DNA from: Microbacterium ureisolvens
Lineage (GTDB): Bacteria > Actinomycetota > Actinomycetes > Actinomycetales > Microbacteriaceae
NCBI RefSeq assembly: GCF_019511645.1
Contig: NZ_JAEUAX010000004.1
Coordinates: forward strand, 186,001-250,000
Length of the DNA: 64,000 nucleotides
Direction of reading: 5' to 3'
Positions within the stretch are counted from its first letter, which is position 1. The number at the start of each line of letters is the position of its first letter. This document shows, in pieces, positions 11,962 to 22,286 of the stretch. Both the position numbers and the translations under genes were made by a program. The notes beneath the pieces are model-generated. The model ran no database searches and had not been told where the DNA came from. It saw nothing but the letters and a program-made list of their open reading frames with translations.

Positions 11962-13166
11962 CGGGCGTCCTCCTGTGCGGGCGCGGGATCGGGCTCGGGT
12001 GCTGGCTCGGGTTCGGTGGAGGCCGGCGCCGCGGTGGCCGGACGGCGGCGCGAGGGAAGCAGGGTGACGACGAGGCATGCGGCGATGCCGACGATGCCGT
12101 AGAACACGCCGAAGAGGTAGTCCCCCGGCCACTGCAGTGTCGTGCCGATGTACATCAGCAGCACCGACAGGCTCACCAGCGCCGTCCAGGCGTAGAAGAT
12201 GAGCACGGCGTCGCGGTCGGTGTGGCCCATGTCGAGCATGCGGTGGTGCAGGTGCTTGCGGTCGGGCGAGAACGGCGACTTGCCCCGGCTCATGCGCCGC
12301 ACCACGGCGAGGCCGAAGTCGAGCAGGGGCAGCAGCACCACGACGACCGGCAGGAGGATCGGGATGAATGCACCCAGCAGCTGCGATCGGCCGAAGGCGT
12401 CGTTGTCGGCGATCATCGCCGGGTCGAAGTTGCCGGTGATCGAGATCGCCGAGCACGCCATCAGGAGGCCGAGCATGAGTGCACCGGAATCGCCCATGAA
12501 AAGGCGCGCCGGGCTCCAGTTCAGCGGGAGGAACCCGATGCACGCCCCGATGAGGACGGCGGCGATCAGCGACGAGAGCGTGAAGTAGTTGCTCGAGCCG
12601 ATGTCGCGGAACACCATGTACGAGTAGGCGAAGAAGACGGCGTTCGCGATGAGGCAGACTCCGGCCACCAGCCCGTCGAGCCCGTCGATGAAGTTGACCG
12701 CGTTCATCACGACGACGATCGAGAACACGGTGAGGGTGAAGCTCGCCCAGCTCGAGAAGATCGTCATGCCGCCCAGCGGCAGAGTGTAGATCTGCAGCTG
12801 CCCGAACCAGGCGATGACGCCGGCGGCGAGGAACTGCGCCCCCAGCTTGATCATCCAGTCGAGGTCCCACAGGTCATCCAGCACGCCGATCACGACGATG
12901 AGTGCGGTCGCGCCGAGCAGCGCGTACATCTGCTGGGGCTGCGCCCACACGATGGAGAAATACGGATGCTGCGACGACACCGCGAACGCCGCCAGCACGC
13001 CGATGAACATGGCGATGCCACCCAGGCGAGGCGTGGGGGTCTTGTGGACGTCGCGCTCGCGGATGCCGGGGTACAGCTTGTACTTCAGGCTGAGTCGCCA
13101 CACCGCCCACGACAGGACGAAGGTGACGGCCGCCGTGAGGAGGATCGTGAAGACGTACTGCTTCAC
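11958..13166 (-). CDS. wecA: Polyprenyl-phosphate N-acetylglucosaminyl-1-phosphate transferase (WecA/MraY family)
   Basis: A 402-residue multi-span protein. It has all the family landmarks: KTPTPRLGGIAMF near the N-terminus, the Mg-binding aspartates in GVLDDLWDLDWMIK, NAVNFIDGLDGL, RLFMGDSGALMLG and the late cytoplasmic HLHHRMLDMGHT. It moves a sugar-1-phosphate onto undecaprenyl phosphate and would begin synthesis of a cell-wall-linked glycan. A Pro/Ala/Glu-rich tail ends the protein. It overlaps both neighbours by 4 bases (sua5 upstream, the AtpI-like gene downstream). Confidence 0.92.
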   Translation of the reverse strand: MKQYVFTILLTAAVTFVLSWAVWRLSLKYKLYPGIRERDVHKTPTPRLGGIAMFIGVLAAFAVSSQHPYFSIVWAQPQQMYALLGATALIVVIGVLDDLWDLDWMIKLGAQFLAAGVIAWFGQLQIYTLPLGGMTIFSSWASFTLTVFSIVVVMNAVNFIDGLDGLVAGVCLIANAVFFAYSYMVFRDIGSSNYFTLSSLIAAVLIGACIGFLPLNWSPARLFMGDSGALMLGLLMACSAISITGNFDPAMIADNDAFGRSQLLGAFIPILLPVVVVLLPLLDFGLAVVRRMSRGKSPFSPDRKHLHHRMLDMGHTDRDAVLIFYAWTALVSLSVLLMYIGTTLQWPGDYLFGVFYGIVGIAACLVVTLLPSRRRPATAAPASTEPEPAPEPDPAPAQEDAR

Positions 13167-13942
13167 GAGCGGTCGGGTTCCGGCGCCTCGGGCGCCGCAG
13201 CCGCCTCGGGCGCCGCAGCCGCGTCGGCCGCGGCATCCGTCTCCGAAGCGGACTGTTCCGCCTCGGGCTCCGCGCCGGGGTCGGGCTCGAGCAGGTCGCC
13301 GAGCACGTCACGGAGCTGCTCCCGGCTCACCGCGCCGTCCCGCAGCACGCGCACCCGCGGCTCGTCGCCGACGACGAGGCTGGTCGCGTCGATGATCGTC
13401 GAGGGAATGCCGGTCTTCGACGGCCCGTCGCCGAGATACACCGCGACGCTGTCCTTCAGCATCCCCTCCGCGTCCTCGGCGGTGATGCCGGCCGCCATGC
13501 CCGTGAGGTTGGCGCTCGAGACGGCCAGCGGCCCCGTCTCTTCGAGGAGCTCGAGGGCGATTCGGTGCGCGGGCATGCGCACGGCGACCGTGCCGCGGGT
13601 CTCGCCGAGGTCCCACGACAGCGACGGCTGCGACGGCAGCACGATGGTGAGGCCACCGGGCCAGTAGGCCTCGACCAGGCGCTCGATCGGCTCGGGGACC
13701 TCGGCGACGAGCGCGCGCAGCGTCGTGAGCCCGGCCACGAGCACGGGGGGCGGCGACTGGCGACCCCGGCCTTTCGCCGCGAGCAGGCGCGCGACGGCGG
13801 CGTGGTCGAAGGCGTCGGCCGCGACGCCGTAGACGGTGTCGGTGGGGATGACGACGAGCTCGCCGCGGCCGATGGCCTGGCGCGCCTGGCGCATGCCAGT
13901 GAGCAGCTGTGACTCGTCGCGGCAGTCGTAGATGGGGGACAT
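13163..13942 (-). CDS. sua5: L-threonylcarbamoyladenylate synthase
   Basis: A 259-residue YrdC/Sua5 protein that makes threonylcarbamoyl-AMP from threonine, bicarbonate and ATP for the tRNA t6A37 modification. The nucleotide-binding start ELVVIPTDTVYGVAADAF and the later PLAVSSANLTGM (Ser/Asn motif) are present. The last 45 residues are an unusual Ala/Glu-rich tail (AADAAAAPEAAAAPEAPEP) with no counterpart in the enzyme core. It is probably cotranscribed with prmC upstream and wecA downstream. Confidence 0.92.
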   Translation of the reverse strand: MSPIYDCRDESQLLTGMRQARQAIGRGELVVIPTDTVYGVAADAFDHAAVARLLAAKGRGRQSPPPVLVAGLTTLRALVAEVPEPIERLVEAYWPGGLTIVLPSQPSLSWDLGETRGTVAVRMPAHRIALELLEETGPLAVSSANLTGMAAGITAEDAEGMLKDSVAVYLGDGPSKTGIPSTIIDATSLVVGDEPRVRVLRDGAVSREQLRDVLGDLLEPDPGAEPEAEQSASETDAAADAAAAPEAAAAPEAPEPDRS

Positions 13943-13999
13943 GTCGCCCGCCAGTCTAGTTGCGAAGCCCCGGACGAACGCTCCGAACCGGCGACGCGC

Positions 14000-14878
14000 T
14001 CAAGGGTGCAGCGCGGTGGTCGCGCGGTCGCGCGAGGTGAGGTCGGGGTGCGTCGCGGCGGCGCGCCAGCCGTCGGCCTCGAGGATCCCGCGGATCGCCT
14101 CTCCCTGCCACTCGCCGTGCTCGATCACGATCATGCCTCCCGGGTGGGCGAGACGCAGTCCCACCCGGCTCAGGATGCGGACGATGTCGAGGCCGTCCTC
14201 TCCCCCGTACAGCGCCGCAGGGGGATCGAAGAAGCGCACCTCGGGATCGCGCGGGATCGCGGCATCCGGAACATACGGAGGATTGGACGCCACGACCGAG
14301 ACGGTGCCGTCGAGCTCCGGGAAGGCGTGCGCCAGGTCGATGAAGGCGAGCGTCGCGTTGTCGGCGCCGACGTGCGCGAAGTTCTCCTTCGTCCACACGA
14401 ATGCATCGACGGAGTTCTCGGCAGCGAACACCCGGGCATGCGGCACCTCGGTCGCCATGGCGAGGGCGATCGCGCCGCTTCCGGTGCCGAGATCCACCGC
14501 GATGGGAGAGTCGGATGCTGCGGCCCGCAGCGCGTCGATCGCCAGCTGCGCGACGACCTCGGTCTCGGGGCGGGGCACGAAGACACCCGGTCCTACCCGC
14601 AGCTCAAGGTGGCGGAAGGGGGCCGTGCCGGTGATGTGCTGCAGCGGCTCGCGTGTGACGCGGCGGTCGACGAGCTCGTCGAGACGGGCGGCGTCCTGCG
14701 CGTTGAGGCGGTCGCCGCGGATGGCGGCGGCCTGCACCCCCCCGCGCCCGGAGCCCAGCACGAAGGCGGCCAGCAGCTCGGCATCGACGGCCGGGTCGGC
14801 GATGCCGACCTGGGCCAGCCGCGCAGCGGCGCGCCGAAGGGCGTCGGAAAGCAGGGGGGATGCGTCGGGAGAAGCCAT
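14000..14878 (-). CDS. prmC: Release-factor glutamine methyltransferase
   Basis: A 292-residue SAM-dependent enzyme that methylates the Gln of the GGQ motif in RF1 and RF2. The SAM-binding loop is DLGTGSG at residues 129-135 and the substrate motif NPPY at 199-202. In related genomes it directly follows prfA; here about 5.9 kb with cysteine genes and a LuxR regulator separate them. It is 57 bases upstream of sua5 in the same direction. Confidence 0.94.
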   Translation of the reverse strand: MASPDASPLLSDALRRAAARLAQVGIADPAVDAELLAAFVLGSGRGGVQAAAIRGDRLNAQDAARLDELVDRRVTREPLQHITGTAPFRHLELRVGPGVFVPRPETEVVAQLAIDALRAAASDSPIAVDLGTGSGAIALAMATEVPHARVFAAENSVDAFVWTKENFAHVGADNATLAFIDLAHAFPELDGTVSVVASNPPYVPDAAIPRDPEVRFFDPPAALYGGEDGLDIVRILSRVGLRLAHPGGMIVIEHGEWQGEAIRGILEADGWRAAATHPDLTSRDRATTALHP

Positions 14879-15081
14879 GACCGATCCACTCTAGGCCGAC
14901 TCCCCCGGCCGGCGGCGCGACGTGCGCGGGCCCGTGATCGCCGCGCGGATCGGCGGACCGAACCGGCGGGGACCCGCGAGGATACCCGGGCTGGTCCACG
15001 CTTTCGTCACAGAAGGACTCACAGGAAAACGCGCCCCCTAGGCTGGTGCTCGATCAGCCGAGAACCCGCGAAAGGCCCGAT

Positions 15082-16020
15082 ATGACCGGCATTCACCCCG
15101 ACATCACGTCCGCATTCGGCAACACGCCGCTGGTACGCCTGAACCGCGTCACCAACGGCGCCGGCGGGAACGTCCTGGCGAAGCTCGAGTTCTACAACCC
15201 GGCCTCGAGCGTGAAGGACCGTCTCGGCATCGCCATCGTCGACGCCGCCGAGGCTTCGGGCGAACTCCAGCCCGGCGGAACCATCGTGGAGGCCACGAGC
15301 GGCAACACCGGCATCGCGCTCGCGATGGTCGGCGCCGCCCGCGGCTACCGCGTCGTCCTCGCCATGCCGTCCTCGATGTCGATCGAGCGTCGCCTCCTGC
15401 TCAAGGCGTACGGCGCCGAGCTCGTGCTCACCGACCCCGCGGGCGGCATGAAGGGCGCGATCGCGAAGGCGGAGGAGCTCGTCGCCGACATCCCCGGCGC
15501 GATCCTCGCCCGCCAGTTCGAGAACCAGGCGAACGTCCAGATCCACCGCAAGACCACCGCGGAGGAGATCATCCGCGACACCGACGGCCAGATCGACTAC
15601 TTCGTCGCCGGCATCGGCACCGGTGGCACCATCACCGGTGTCGGCCAGGTGCTGAAGGAGCGCGTGCCCGGAGCCAAGGTGGTCGCCGTCGAGCCGGCCG
15701 ACTCGCCGCTGCTCACCAAGGGCACGCCCGGACCCCACAAGATCCAGGGCATCGGGCCGAACTTCGTCCCGGCGATCCTCGACCAGGGTGTCATCGACGA
15801 GGTCATCGACGTCGAATTCCCCGACGCCATCTCGACCGCGCGTGCCGTCGGCACGCAGGACGGCATCCTCGTGGGCATCTCGTCGGGCGCCGCCATCTGG
15901 GCCGCGCTGCAGGTCGCCGCGCGCCCCGAGGCCGCCGGCAAGAACATCGTGGTCATCGTTCCCTCGTTCGGCGAGCGCTACCTGTCGACCGCGCTGTACG
16001 AGGATCTGCGCGAAGATTGA
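15082..16020 (+). CDS. cysK: Cysteine synthase A (O-acetylserine sulfhydrylase)
   Basis: A 312-residue PLP enzyme that joins O-acetylserine and sulfide to make cysteine. The Schiff-base lysine is Lys45 in [11 protein letters not shown], the substrate loop is TSGNTGIA and the phosphate-binding loop is [11 protein letters not shown]. The start ATG at 15082 has GAAAGG 6 bases upstream. The cysE gene lies about 1 kb further on, and a second cysK-like gene is in between. Confidence 0.93.
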   Translation: MTGIHPDITSAFGNTPLVRLNRVTNGAGGNVLAKLEFYNPASSVKDRLGIAIVDAAEASGELQPGGTIVEATSGNTGIALAMVGAARGYRVVLAMPSSMSIERRLLLKAYGAELVLTDPAGGMKGAIAKAEELVADIPGAILARQFENQANVQIHRKTTAEEIIRDTDGQIDYFVAGIGTGGTITGVGQVLKERVPGAKVVAVEPADSPLLTKGTPGPHKIQGIGPNFVPAILDQGVIDEVIDVEFPDAISTARAVGTQDGILVGISSGAAIWAALQVAARPEAAGKNIVVIVPSFGERYLSTALYEDLRED

Positions 16021-16026
16021 GTCGTC

Positions 16027-16077
16027 ACGACGGCGCGCCGGCCACCCCGACCCGTTCGGGCGCCGGTGCGCCGTCGT
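16027..16077 (+). terminator. Large hairpin between the two cysK genes
   Basis: A 16-base stem (16027-16042 with 16062-16077) with a single G-T pair, enclosing a smaller CCCG-TT-CGGG hairpin at 16051-16060. It lies 6 bases after the first cysK stop. No T-run is present, so it may end, pause or stabilise the cysK transcript. Confidence 0.55.
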
Positions 16078-16114
16078 CGTCTGTCCGCGCCGCCTGAGAT
16101 CGAGGGAGCACCAC

Positions 16115-17068
16115 GTGCCCGGCATCCATTCCGACATCACGACCGCGTTCGGTGAGACGCCGCTCGTTCGGCTCAACGCGCTCACCGATGGCCTCGGGGC
16201 GGAGGTGCTCGCGAAGCTCGAGTTCTACAACCCCGGCTCGTCGGTCAAGGACCGCCTCGGCTACGCGCTCGTCGAGGCGGCCGAGGAGGCGGGAGAGCTC
16301 GCGCCGGGTGGCACGATCGTCGAGTCGACGAGCGGGAACACGGGAATCTCGCTCGCGCTGATCGGCGCCGCGCGCGGCTATCGCGTCATCCTGACGATGC
16401 CTGCCTCCATGTCGAAGGAGCGCCGCACGCTGCTGAAGGCGTTCGGCGCCGAGCTCGTGCTGACCGACCCGTACAAGGGCATGACCGAGGCGGTCGAGAC
16501 CGCCCGGCGCATCGTCGCCGAGACTCCCGGCGCCGTCCTCGCACGCCAGTTCGAGCATGAGGCGAACGCCGCCATCCACCGCAAGACCACCGCCGAGGAG
16601 ATCTGGCGCGACACCGATGGCCGCGTCGACTGGTTCGTCGCGGGTTCGGGCACCGGGGGCACGATCACGGGCGTCGGCCAGGTGCTGAAGGAGCGCAACC
16701 CGGACGTCAAGATCGTCCTGGTCGAGCCGAAGGACTCCCCCGTCCTCACCGAGGGCCGCGCCGGCGGCCACCGCATCCAGGGGATCGGGCCGAACTTCGT
16801 CCCCGAGGTGCTCGACCGCTCGGTCGTCGACGAGATCTTCGACGTCGAGTTCGACGATGCGATCGGGGTCGCGCGCGAGCTCGCCACCCGCGAGGGCATC
16901 CTCGGGGGGATGTCGGCCGGCGCCGCGGTCTGGGCGGCGCTCCAGATCGCGGCCCGCCCGGAGGCCGCCGGTCAGCGGATCGTCGTGATCGTGCCCGACT
17001 CCGGCGAGCGATACCTGTCCACCGCTCTGTACGAGCACCTGCGCGAGCCGGAGGCCGAGACCAGATGA
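16115..17068 (+). CDS. cysK: Second cysteine synthase-like PLP enzyme
   Basis: A 317-residue paralogue of the preceding gene, similar throughout. It has the same landmarks: Lys45 in [19 protein letters not shown] and [11 protein letters not shown]. It starts with GTG at 16115, with GAGGGAG 7 bases upstream. Its stop overlaps the cysE start by 4 bases, so this copy, rather than the first, is coupled to cysE. It could be a second O-acetylserine sulfhydrylase or a variant with another nucleophile; sequence alone does not separate these. Confidence 0.9.
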   Translation: MPGIHSDITTAFGETPLVRLNALTDGLGAEVLAKLEFYNPGSSVKDRLGYALVEAAEEAGELAPGGTIVESTSGNTGISLALIGAARGYRVILTMPASMSKERRTLLKAFGAELVLTDPYKGMTEAVETARRIVAETPGAVLARQFEHEANAAIHRKTTAEEIWRDTDGRVDWFVAGSGTGGTITGVGQVLKERNPDVKIVLVEPKDSPVLTEGRAGGHRIQGIGPNFVPEVLDRSVVDEIFDVEFDDAIGVARELATREGILGGMSAGAAVWAALQIAARPEAAGQRIVVIVPDSGERYLSTALYEHLREPEAETR

Positions 17069-17649
17069 CCGACGAACGCATCGGATTCTTCGCTCGGGCC
17101 CGAGAGGACGTCGCCGCGGCGAAGCTGCGCGATCCCGCGGCCCGCGGCGGGCTCGAGATCGCCGTGCTCTACCCCGGACTGCACGCGATCTGGGCGCACC
17201 GCGTGTGGCACGCCCTGTGGACGCGGGACTTCCGCTTCGCCGCCCGCGCCGGGTCGCAGATCACCCGCTGGCTCACCGGCATCGAGATCCACCCGGGAGC
17301 GACGATCGGCCGCCGCTTCTTCATCGACCACGGCATGGGCGTCGTGATCGGCGAGACGGCCGAGGTCGGCGACGACGTCATGCTCTATCACGGTGTCACC
17401 CTCGGCGGACGTCAGCGCGAGGGCGGCAAGCGTCACCCCACGATCGAGGACGGTGTCGCCGTCGGCGCCGGAGCCAAGATCCTGGGCCCGATCACGATCG
17501 GAGAAGGATCGGTCGTCGGCGCGAACGCGGTCGTCACCAAGGACGCCCCCGCCGACAGCGTGCTCGTCGGCGTGCCCGCGAAGCCCCGCGCCCGTCGCGT
17601 CGGCGACGACACCCGGGCACTGCTGACCACGCCGGAGTACCACATCTGA
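17065..17649 (+). CDS. cysE: Serine O-acetyltransferase
   Basis: A 194-residue hexapeptide-repeat enzyme making O-acetylserine from serine and acetyl-CoA, the step before CysK. The conserved [20 protein letters not shown] and [19 protein letters not shown] stretches are followed by the repeat region [25 protein letters not shown]. The C-terminus ends TTPEYHI; its terminal Ile is the residue with which SAT docks into CysK. The coupling to the second cysK gene supports a cysteine synthase complex. Confidence 0.94.
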   Translation: MTDERIGFFARAREDVAAAKLRDPAARGGLEIAVLYPGLHAIWAHRVWHALWTRDFRFAARAGSQITRWLTGIEIHPGATIGRRFFIDHGMGVVIGETAEVGDDVMLYHGVTLGGRQREGGKRHPTIEDGVAVGAGAKILGPITIGEGSVVGANAVVTKDAPADSVLVGVPAKPRARRVGDDTRALLTTPEYHI

Positions 17650-17709
17650 CCGTCCGGACACGGATGCTGCGGCCTGCGGCCGCGCGTCGCTGCCCGGGTC
17701 CGGCCGGGC

Positions 17710-20511
17710 CTACGCCGCGCTGCGGCGGTAGATCGCGGCGGCGGCCGTCCGTGTCGGCGCCTCGAGCTTGCGCAGGATCGCCGACACGTGCACCGACACG
17801 GTCTTCACGCTGATGTAGAGCCGTTCCGCGATCTGGCCGTTGCTGAGTCCTTCGGCGACCAGCCCGAGAACCTGCTCCTCGCGAGCGGTCAGCGCCGAAC
17901 GTGAAGCATCGCTTGCGAGTCCAGCATCCGTCATCACGGTGCGGGCGCGCGTGGCGAGGCCCTCCGCACCAATCTCCTCGGCGTACGACGCGGCGGCCGC
18001 GAGCACCTCGCGTGCTCCGGTGCGCTCGCCGTCGGCCAGGAGCGCCTCGCCGTACCGCACGCGCGCATACGCGCGGATATAGGCGGGTCCTGTCGCGTCG
18101 ATCGCTGCGGTCCACTCGCCCTCGCCGAGCTCGGCGGCGAACACCGCCGCCCAGAGCGGTGTCACGGGCCAGGCATCGAATCGGGCGAGCACGGCGCGGT
18201 ACGGCTCGATGTCGGCGTCTTCGCCGCGTTCGCGCAGCGCCGCCACGGCCCGGGCCGCGACCGCGGTCAGCGGCAGCGCGAGGACGCCGCCGGCGGACGT
18301 CTCCCACGCCAGGCGGGCCTGGGACAGCGCCTCACGCGCATCGCCGCGGGCGAGCGCCAGCTCTCCCAGGTCGTACGCCATGCCGAATCGCGTCTGGTAC
18401 TCGTAGGCGCCGAACCGGTCGAGTTCGAGGCGCGCCGCCTCCAACGCCGCCTCGGCGCCGTCGATGCGCCCGCGCCAGATCGCGAGGCAGACCAGCCGCT
18501 CCCGGAGGAATGCGGAGTACAGCCCGGGTTCCACCAGTGGGAGCAGTCCGCCGAGCTCCTCGGCCTCGCGCAGGCGTCCGGCGTAGATGTGCGCCTCGAT
18601 CACGTTGGCTTCGATCATCACGAGGGGGCCGAGGTCCGCGATGTGAGAGCGTCCGTACGCCATCCCCTCTTTCGCCACGGCGACCGCGTCGTCATACCGG
18701 CCGACCTGCATGAGGGTGTTCGAGTAGTTGATGTAATAGCGCATCATCGCGCGGACGAACCCCTCCGCGTGCGAGCGCGCCTCCTCGAAGAGCTTCACAC
18801 CGTCCGGGTCGCCGACACTGGCCCGGCAGGTCGCGGCGATGAGCAGCGCCTGCGCGAGGATCTCGCGCGCGGCCGGGTCTCCCGCGGCGGCTGCCGCCTC
18901 GGCGGTCGCGCGTGTCTGGGCGGCGACCTCGGCGCCGCGTGCCTGACGGCCGTTCAGCATGTGGACGCGCGCGGAGCTGAGCAGGAGACCGGCGCGCTGC
19001 ACGTCGTGGCGCGGGTCGTCGCCGAGGATCGCGAGCGCCTGCTCGATGCTCTCGACACCGTCCGACACTCCCGCCTGGAACTCGATCGTCGCGAGGTCGC
19101 CGAGCATCGCCGCGCGCCCGACGACGTCGTCCTCCGGCCACAGGGCGACCGCCTCCCGCGCGAACGCGAGGGCGCGATCGTTGCGGTTCGCCGACACCAG
19201 GGCGGCGGAGGTTCGTCGCAGCACCTCGGCCCGCGGCATCGCGCAGATCCTCTCCGGGTCGGGGACCGAGTCCCACAGCTCGAGCACCCGCTCCCCCGCC
19301 TCGGCCGCCGTCGACCACGCCGACGCGACGCTCGCGGCGCGCTGCGCCGCGACGCCCGCCGTCAGCGCCCGGTCGGGCACCCGCGCCGCGCGCCAATGGT
19401 GGGCGATGTCGGCGAGCACGCGGGCGGAGGGGGCGGAGCTCTCGAGGGCCACGGCGTACGCCGTGTGCAGCCGTGTTCGCTCGGTCGGCAGCAGCTCCGC
19501 GTACACCGCCTCCTGCATGAGAGCGTGGCGGAACGCGTACGCATCGTCGCGGATCACGACGACCTGCGCGTCGACGGCGCTGCGCACGGCCTCCTCGAGG
19601 GCCGCCTCGCCGCCGTCGAACACGTCGCGGAGGACGGGGTGCGCCACCTCGACCCCGCCGGTGGCCAGCACGCGCGCGAAGCGGCGGGCCTCAGCATCCA
19701 GTCGCTCGTATCTCAGCAGGAGGACATCCCGCAGCGATACCGGAAGACGCGCGCCGGAGAAGCTCGCGAGCTCTTCGACGTAGAACGGGATGCCCTCGCT
19801 GCGGGCGGCGATGTCGTTCAGCACACCCGGTGCGAGCGTGTCGCCGTGCACGGCGGTGGCGAGCGCGCCGACCTCGGCGGGGCTGAGGCGTGCGAGCGGC
19901 CGGTGCGTGAGTAGGCGCGCGCGGTCGAGCTCGGCGAGCACGGGGCGCAGCGGGTGGGCCCGCCCGACGTCGTCGGTGCGATACGAGAGCAGAACGAAGA
20001 GGGGCAGCGCCGCCGCCCGGCGCACGAGCCGCGCGGCGATGTCGCACGTGGTGCTGTCGGCCCAGTGGAGGTCCTCGATGATGACGACGAGCCGGTGCGT
20101 GCGGGCCAGCTGCGAGAACAGCTCGACCACGACGTCGGCCAGCCGCTCGGCGTCGCCGGGGCTGTCGGCGAGAGCGGGAACGAGCACACCGAGCGCATCG
20201 GCGCCGGGGCCTGCGGCCTCGCGCACGGCGTCGACGCCGAGCGCGTCGACGAGGTCGCGCAGGAGGTCCGTGATCGCCGTCAGGGGCGCCGGACCCGAAC
20301 CCGAGCCGACGCATGCGCCGCGCACGACCACCGCGTCGTCGAGACTTTCGGTGAAGTCCCGCAGGAGTCGGGTCTTGCCCATGCCCGCGTCGCCGGACAC
20401 GACGACGGCGCGACCTTCCGCGCCGACGGCGTCGACCTCGTCGCGCAGCGCGTCGAGGTCCGCCTGGCGGCCGACGAGGGGCACCCGGCCGATCTGCATA
20501 CCGCCCATCAT
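17710..20511 (-). CDS. Large LuxR-family regulator with N-terminal AAA ATPase (LAL type)
   Basis: About 933 residues if started at ATG 20511; ATG at 20508 or 20499 are nearby alternatives. Walker A is GDAGMGKT at about residues 40-47 and Walker B is LVVIIEDLHWADS. A long middle part, rich in Ala and Leu helices, resembles TPR-like sensor regions. The C-terminus is a LuxR helix-turn-helix, ALTAREEQVLGLVAEG followed by LYISVKTVSVHVSAILRKL. LAL regulators use ATP-driven conformational change to activate transcription. It converges on cysE; its target is unknown. Confidence 0.88.
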   Translation of the reverse strand: MMGGMQIGRVPLVGRQADLDALRDEVDAVGAEGRAVVVSGDAGMGKTRLLRDFTESLDDAVVVRGACVGSGSGPAPLTAITDLLRDLVDALGVDAVREAAGPGADALGVLVPALADSPGDAERLADVVVELFSQLARTHRLVVIIEDLHWADSTTCDIAARLVRRAAALPLFVLLSYRTDDVGRAHPLRPVLAELDRARLLTHRPLARLSPAEVGALATAVHGDTLAPGVLNDIAARSEGIPFYVEELASFSGARLPVSLRDVLLLRYERLDAEARRFARVLATGGVEVAHPVLRDVFDGGEAALEEAVRSAVDAQVVVIRDDAYAFRHALMQEAVYAELLPTERTRLHTAYAVALESSAPSARVLADIAHHWRAARVPDRALTAGVAAQRAASVASAWSTAAEAGERVLELWDSVPDPERICAMPRAEVLRRTSAALVSANRNDRALAFAREAVALWPEDDVVGRAAMLGDLATIEFQAGVSDGVESIEQALAILGDDPRHDVQRAGLLLSSARVHMLNGRQARGAEVAAQTRATAEAAAAAGDPAAREILAQALLIAATCRASVGDPDGVKLFEEARSHAEGFVRAMMRYYINYSNTLMQVGRYDDAVAVAKEGMAYGRSHIADLGPLVMIEANVIEAHIYAGRLREAEELGGLLPLVEPGLYSAFLRERLVCLAIWRGRIDGAEAALEAARLELDRFGAYEYQTRFGMAYDLGELALARGDAREALSQARLAWETSAGGVLALPLTAVAARAVAALRERGEDADIEPYRAVLARFDAWPVTPLWAAVFAAELGEGEWTAAIDATGPAYIRAYARVRYGEALLADGERTGAREVLAAAASYAEEIGAEGLATRARTVMTDAGLASDASRSALTAREEQVLGLVAEGLSNGQIAERLYISVKTVSVHVSAILRKLEAPTRTAAAAIYRRSAA

Positions 20512-20573
20512 CCCACCAGCCCCCCGCGTGAGGCGGTCGCCGCGGATCGGGAGGAATCCCTGTGTACGGGACG

Positions 20574-20971
20574 TCAGCCGCGGCGGTCCTGCACCTTGCT
20601 CTTGATGAACAGCGGCGGCAGGAGCCACGTCGCGAGCGCCGTCACGAGCCATACGATGAGCGTTCCGATGATCCACGCCACCGGGCCGTCGATGCCGATT
20701 CCCGCCGCCGGGATGAGCACCGCGATGAGCAGGGCCACGAACGTCGACAGCAGTCCGATGCCGCCGATGAGCGCATTGGCGTGCCGCCGCGTGATCTTGA
20801 GCAGCCACGGAGCGAGCACGCTCTGCAGCACCGCGAAGATCACGACGGCGAGCACGATCCCCCACCAGTCGTTCCAATGCAGGTAGAACCCTCCAGGATC
20901 AGGTCGGCCACGATGAGGCCGAGCGCCGCCGACACGAGGAAGATCAATGCGCGGATGAGCAGCGTGAGCAC
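20574..20971 (-). pseudogene. Phage-holin-family-like (four-helix, YvlD type) membrane gene with a frameshift
   Basis: Two reading frames join to give one normal protein. A GTG at 20971 begins MLTLLIRALIFLVSAALG and continues to LIVADLILEG. The frame then breaks near 20890, and FYLHWNDWWGIVLAVVIF onwards continues in another frame to 20574. Restoring one base in the GGGTTC run gives a continuous protein of about 132 residues with four hydrophobic segments. Either the gene is inactivated by a 1-base deletion or the assembly has an error. The family name rests on size and topology. Confidence 0.6.
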
Positions 20972-21200
20972 GCTCGAAGCCTACTGGCGCAGCATCCGTC
21001 CCCCGCGCAGCGCCGCTTCCCTCGGGCTCCTTCGTTGGACTGACGATCGAGGATCGGGTCGTCGAGATCGCGCCGTGAGAAGCCCGAACGCAACGCCTCA
21101 CCGGTGGTGAATGCCCGTTCCGCCCCAACTCACCAGGCGAGTCGGAAGCGGGTGGCGTCGCGCTCGGTGTCGCCGGATGCCCCGGTCTCGGCGCGAGCTG

Positions 21201-22280
21201 TCAGTCGTCGGAGCCGAGGGCGGCGAGGCGCGCCTCTTCGTCGGCGGTGATCGCGGACTCGATGATCGGCTCGAGGGCGCCGTCCATCACCTGGTCGAGG
21301 TTGTACGCCTTGTAGCCGGTGCGGTGGTCGGCGATGCGGTTCTCGGGGAAGTTGTACGTGCGGATGCGCTCCGAGCGGTCCATGCCGCGGATCTGCGACT
21401 TGCGGGCGTCGGATGCCGCGGCCTCGAGCTCCTCCTGCTGCTTGGCGAGGAGGCGTGCCCGCAGCACGCGCATGCCGGCCTCGCGGTTCTGCAGCTGCGA
21501 CTTCTCGTTCTGCATCGAGACGACGATCCCGGTCGGGACGTGGGTGATGCGCACCGCGGAGTCGGTCGTGTTCACCGACTGACCACCGGGGCCTGACGAC
21601 CGGAACACGTCGATCTTCAGGTCGTTCGGATCTATGTGGATCTCTTCGGGCTCGTCGACCTCGGGGAACACCAGCACGCCGGTCGTCGAGGTGTGGATGC
21701 GGCCCTGCGACTCGGTCGCCGGCACGCGCTGCACGCGGTGCACGCCGCCCTCGTACTTCAGGTGCGCCCACACGCCCTGCGCGGGGTCGGAAGAGGAGCC
21801 CTTGATCGCGACCTGGACGTCCTTGTACCCGCCGAGGTCGGACTCGTTGCGCTCGAGCAGCTCGGTCTTCCACCCCTTCGACGCGGCGTACTGAAGGTAC
21901 ATGCGCAGGAGGTCCGCGGCGAACAGCGCCGACTCGGCACCGCCCTCGCCCTGCTTGATCTCCATGATCACGTCGCGCGCGTCATCGGGGTCGCGCGGGA
22001 TCAGCAGGCGCCGCAGGCGCTCCTGCGCCTCGGCGAGTTTCGCCTCGAGCGCCGGGACCTCCTCGGCGAACGCCTCGTCCTCGCGGGCGAGCTCGCGGGC
22101 GGCATCCAGATCATCGGATGCCGCCACCCAGTCCTCGTGGGCCTTGACGATGCGCGACAGCTCGGCGTAGCGCCGGTTCACCCGCTTGGCGCGCGCCGCA
22201 TCGGCGTGCACCGCGGGGTCCGAGAGCTCCTCCTGGACCGCGCGGTGCTCGTCGATCAGTCCCTTGACTGACTCGAACAT
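21201..22280 (-). CDS. prfA: Peptide chain release factor 1
   Basis: A 359-residue class I release factor. The stop-codon recognition tripeptide PAT is at residues 187-189 ([14 protein letters not shown]), which marks RF1 and UAA/UAG reading. The catalytic GGQ is at 232-234 in [17 protein letters not shown], the site that PrmC methylates. It starts 6 bases after the rho stop, so the two are probably cotranscribed. Confidence 0.96.
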   Translation of the reverse strand: MFESVKGLIDEHRAVQEELSDPAVHADAARAKRVNRRYAELSRIVKAHEDWVAASDDLDAARELAREDEAFAEEVPALEAKLAEAQERLRRLLIPRDPDDARDVIMEIKQGEGGAESALFAADLLRMYLQYAASKGWKTELLERNESDLGGYKDVQVAIKGSSSDPAQGVWAHLKYEGGVHRVQRVPATESQGRIHTSTTGVLVFPEVDEPEEIHIDPNDLKIDVFRSSGPGGQSVNTTDSAVRITHVPTGIVVSMQNEKSQLQNREAGMRVLRARLLAKQQEELEAAASDARKSQIRGMDRSERIRTYNFPENRIADHRTGYKAYNLDQVMDGALEPIIESAITADEEARLAALGSDD

Positions 22281-22286
22281 CGAGGG

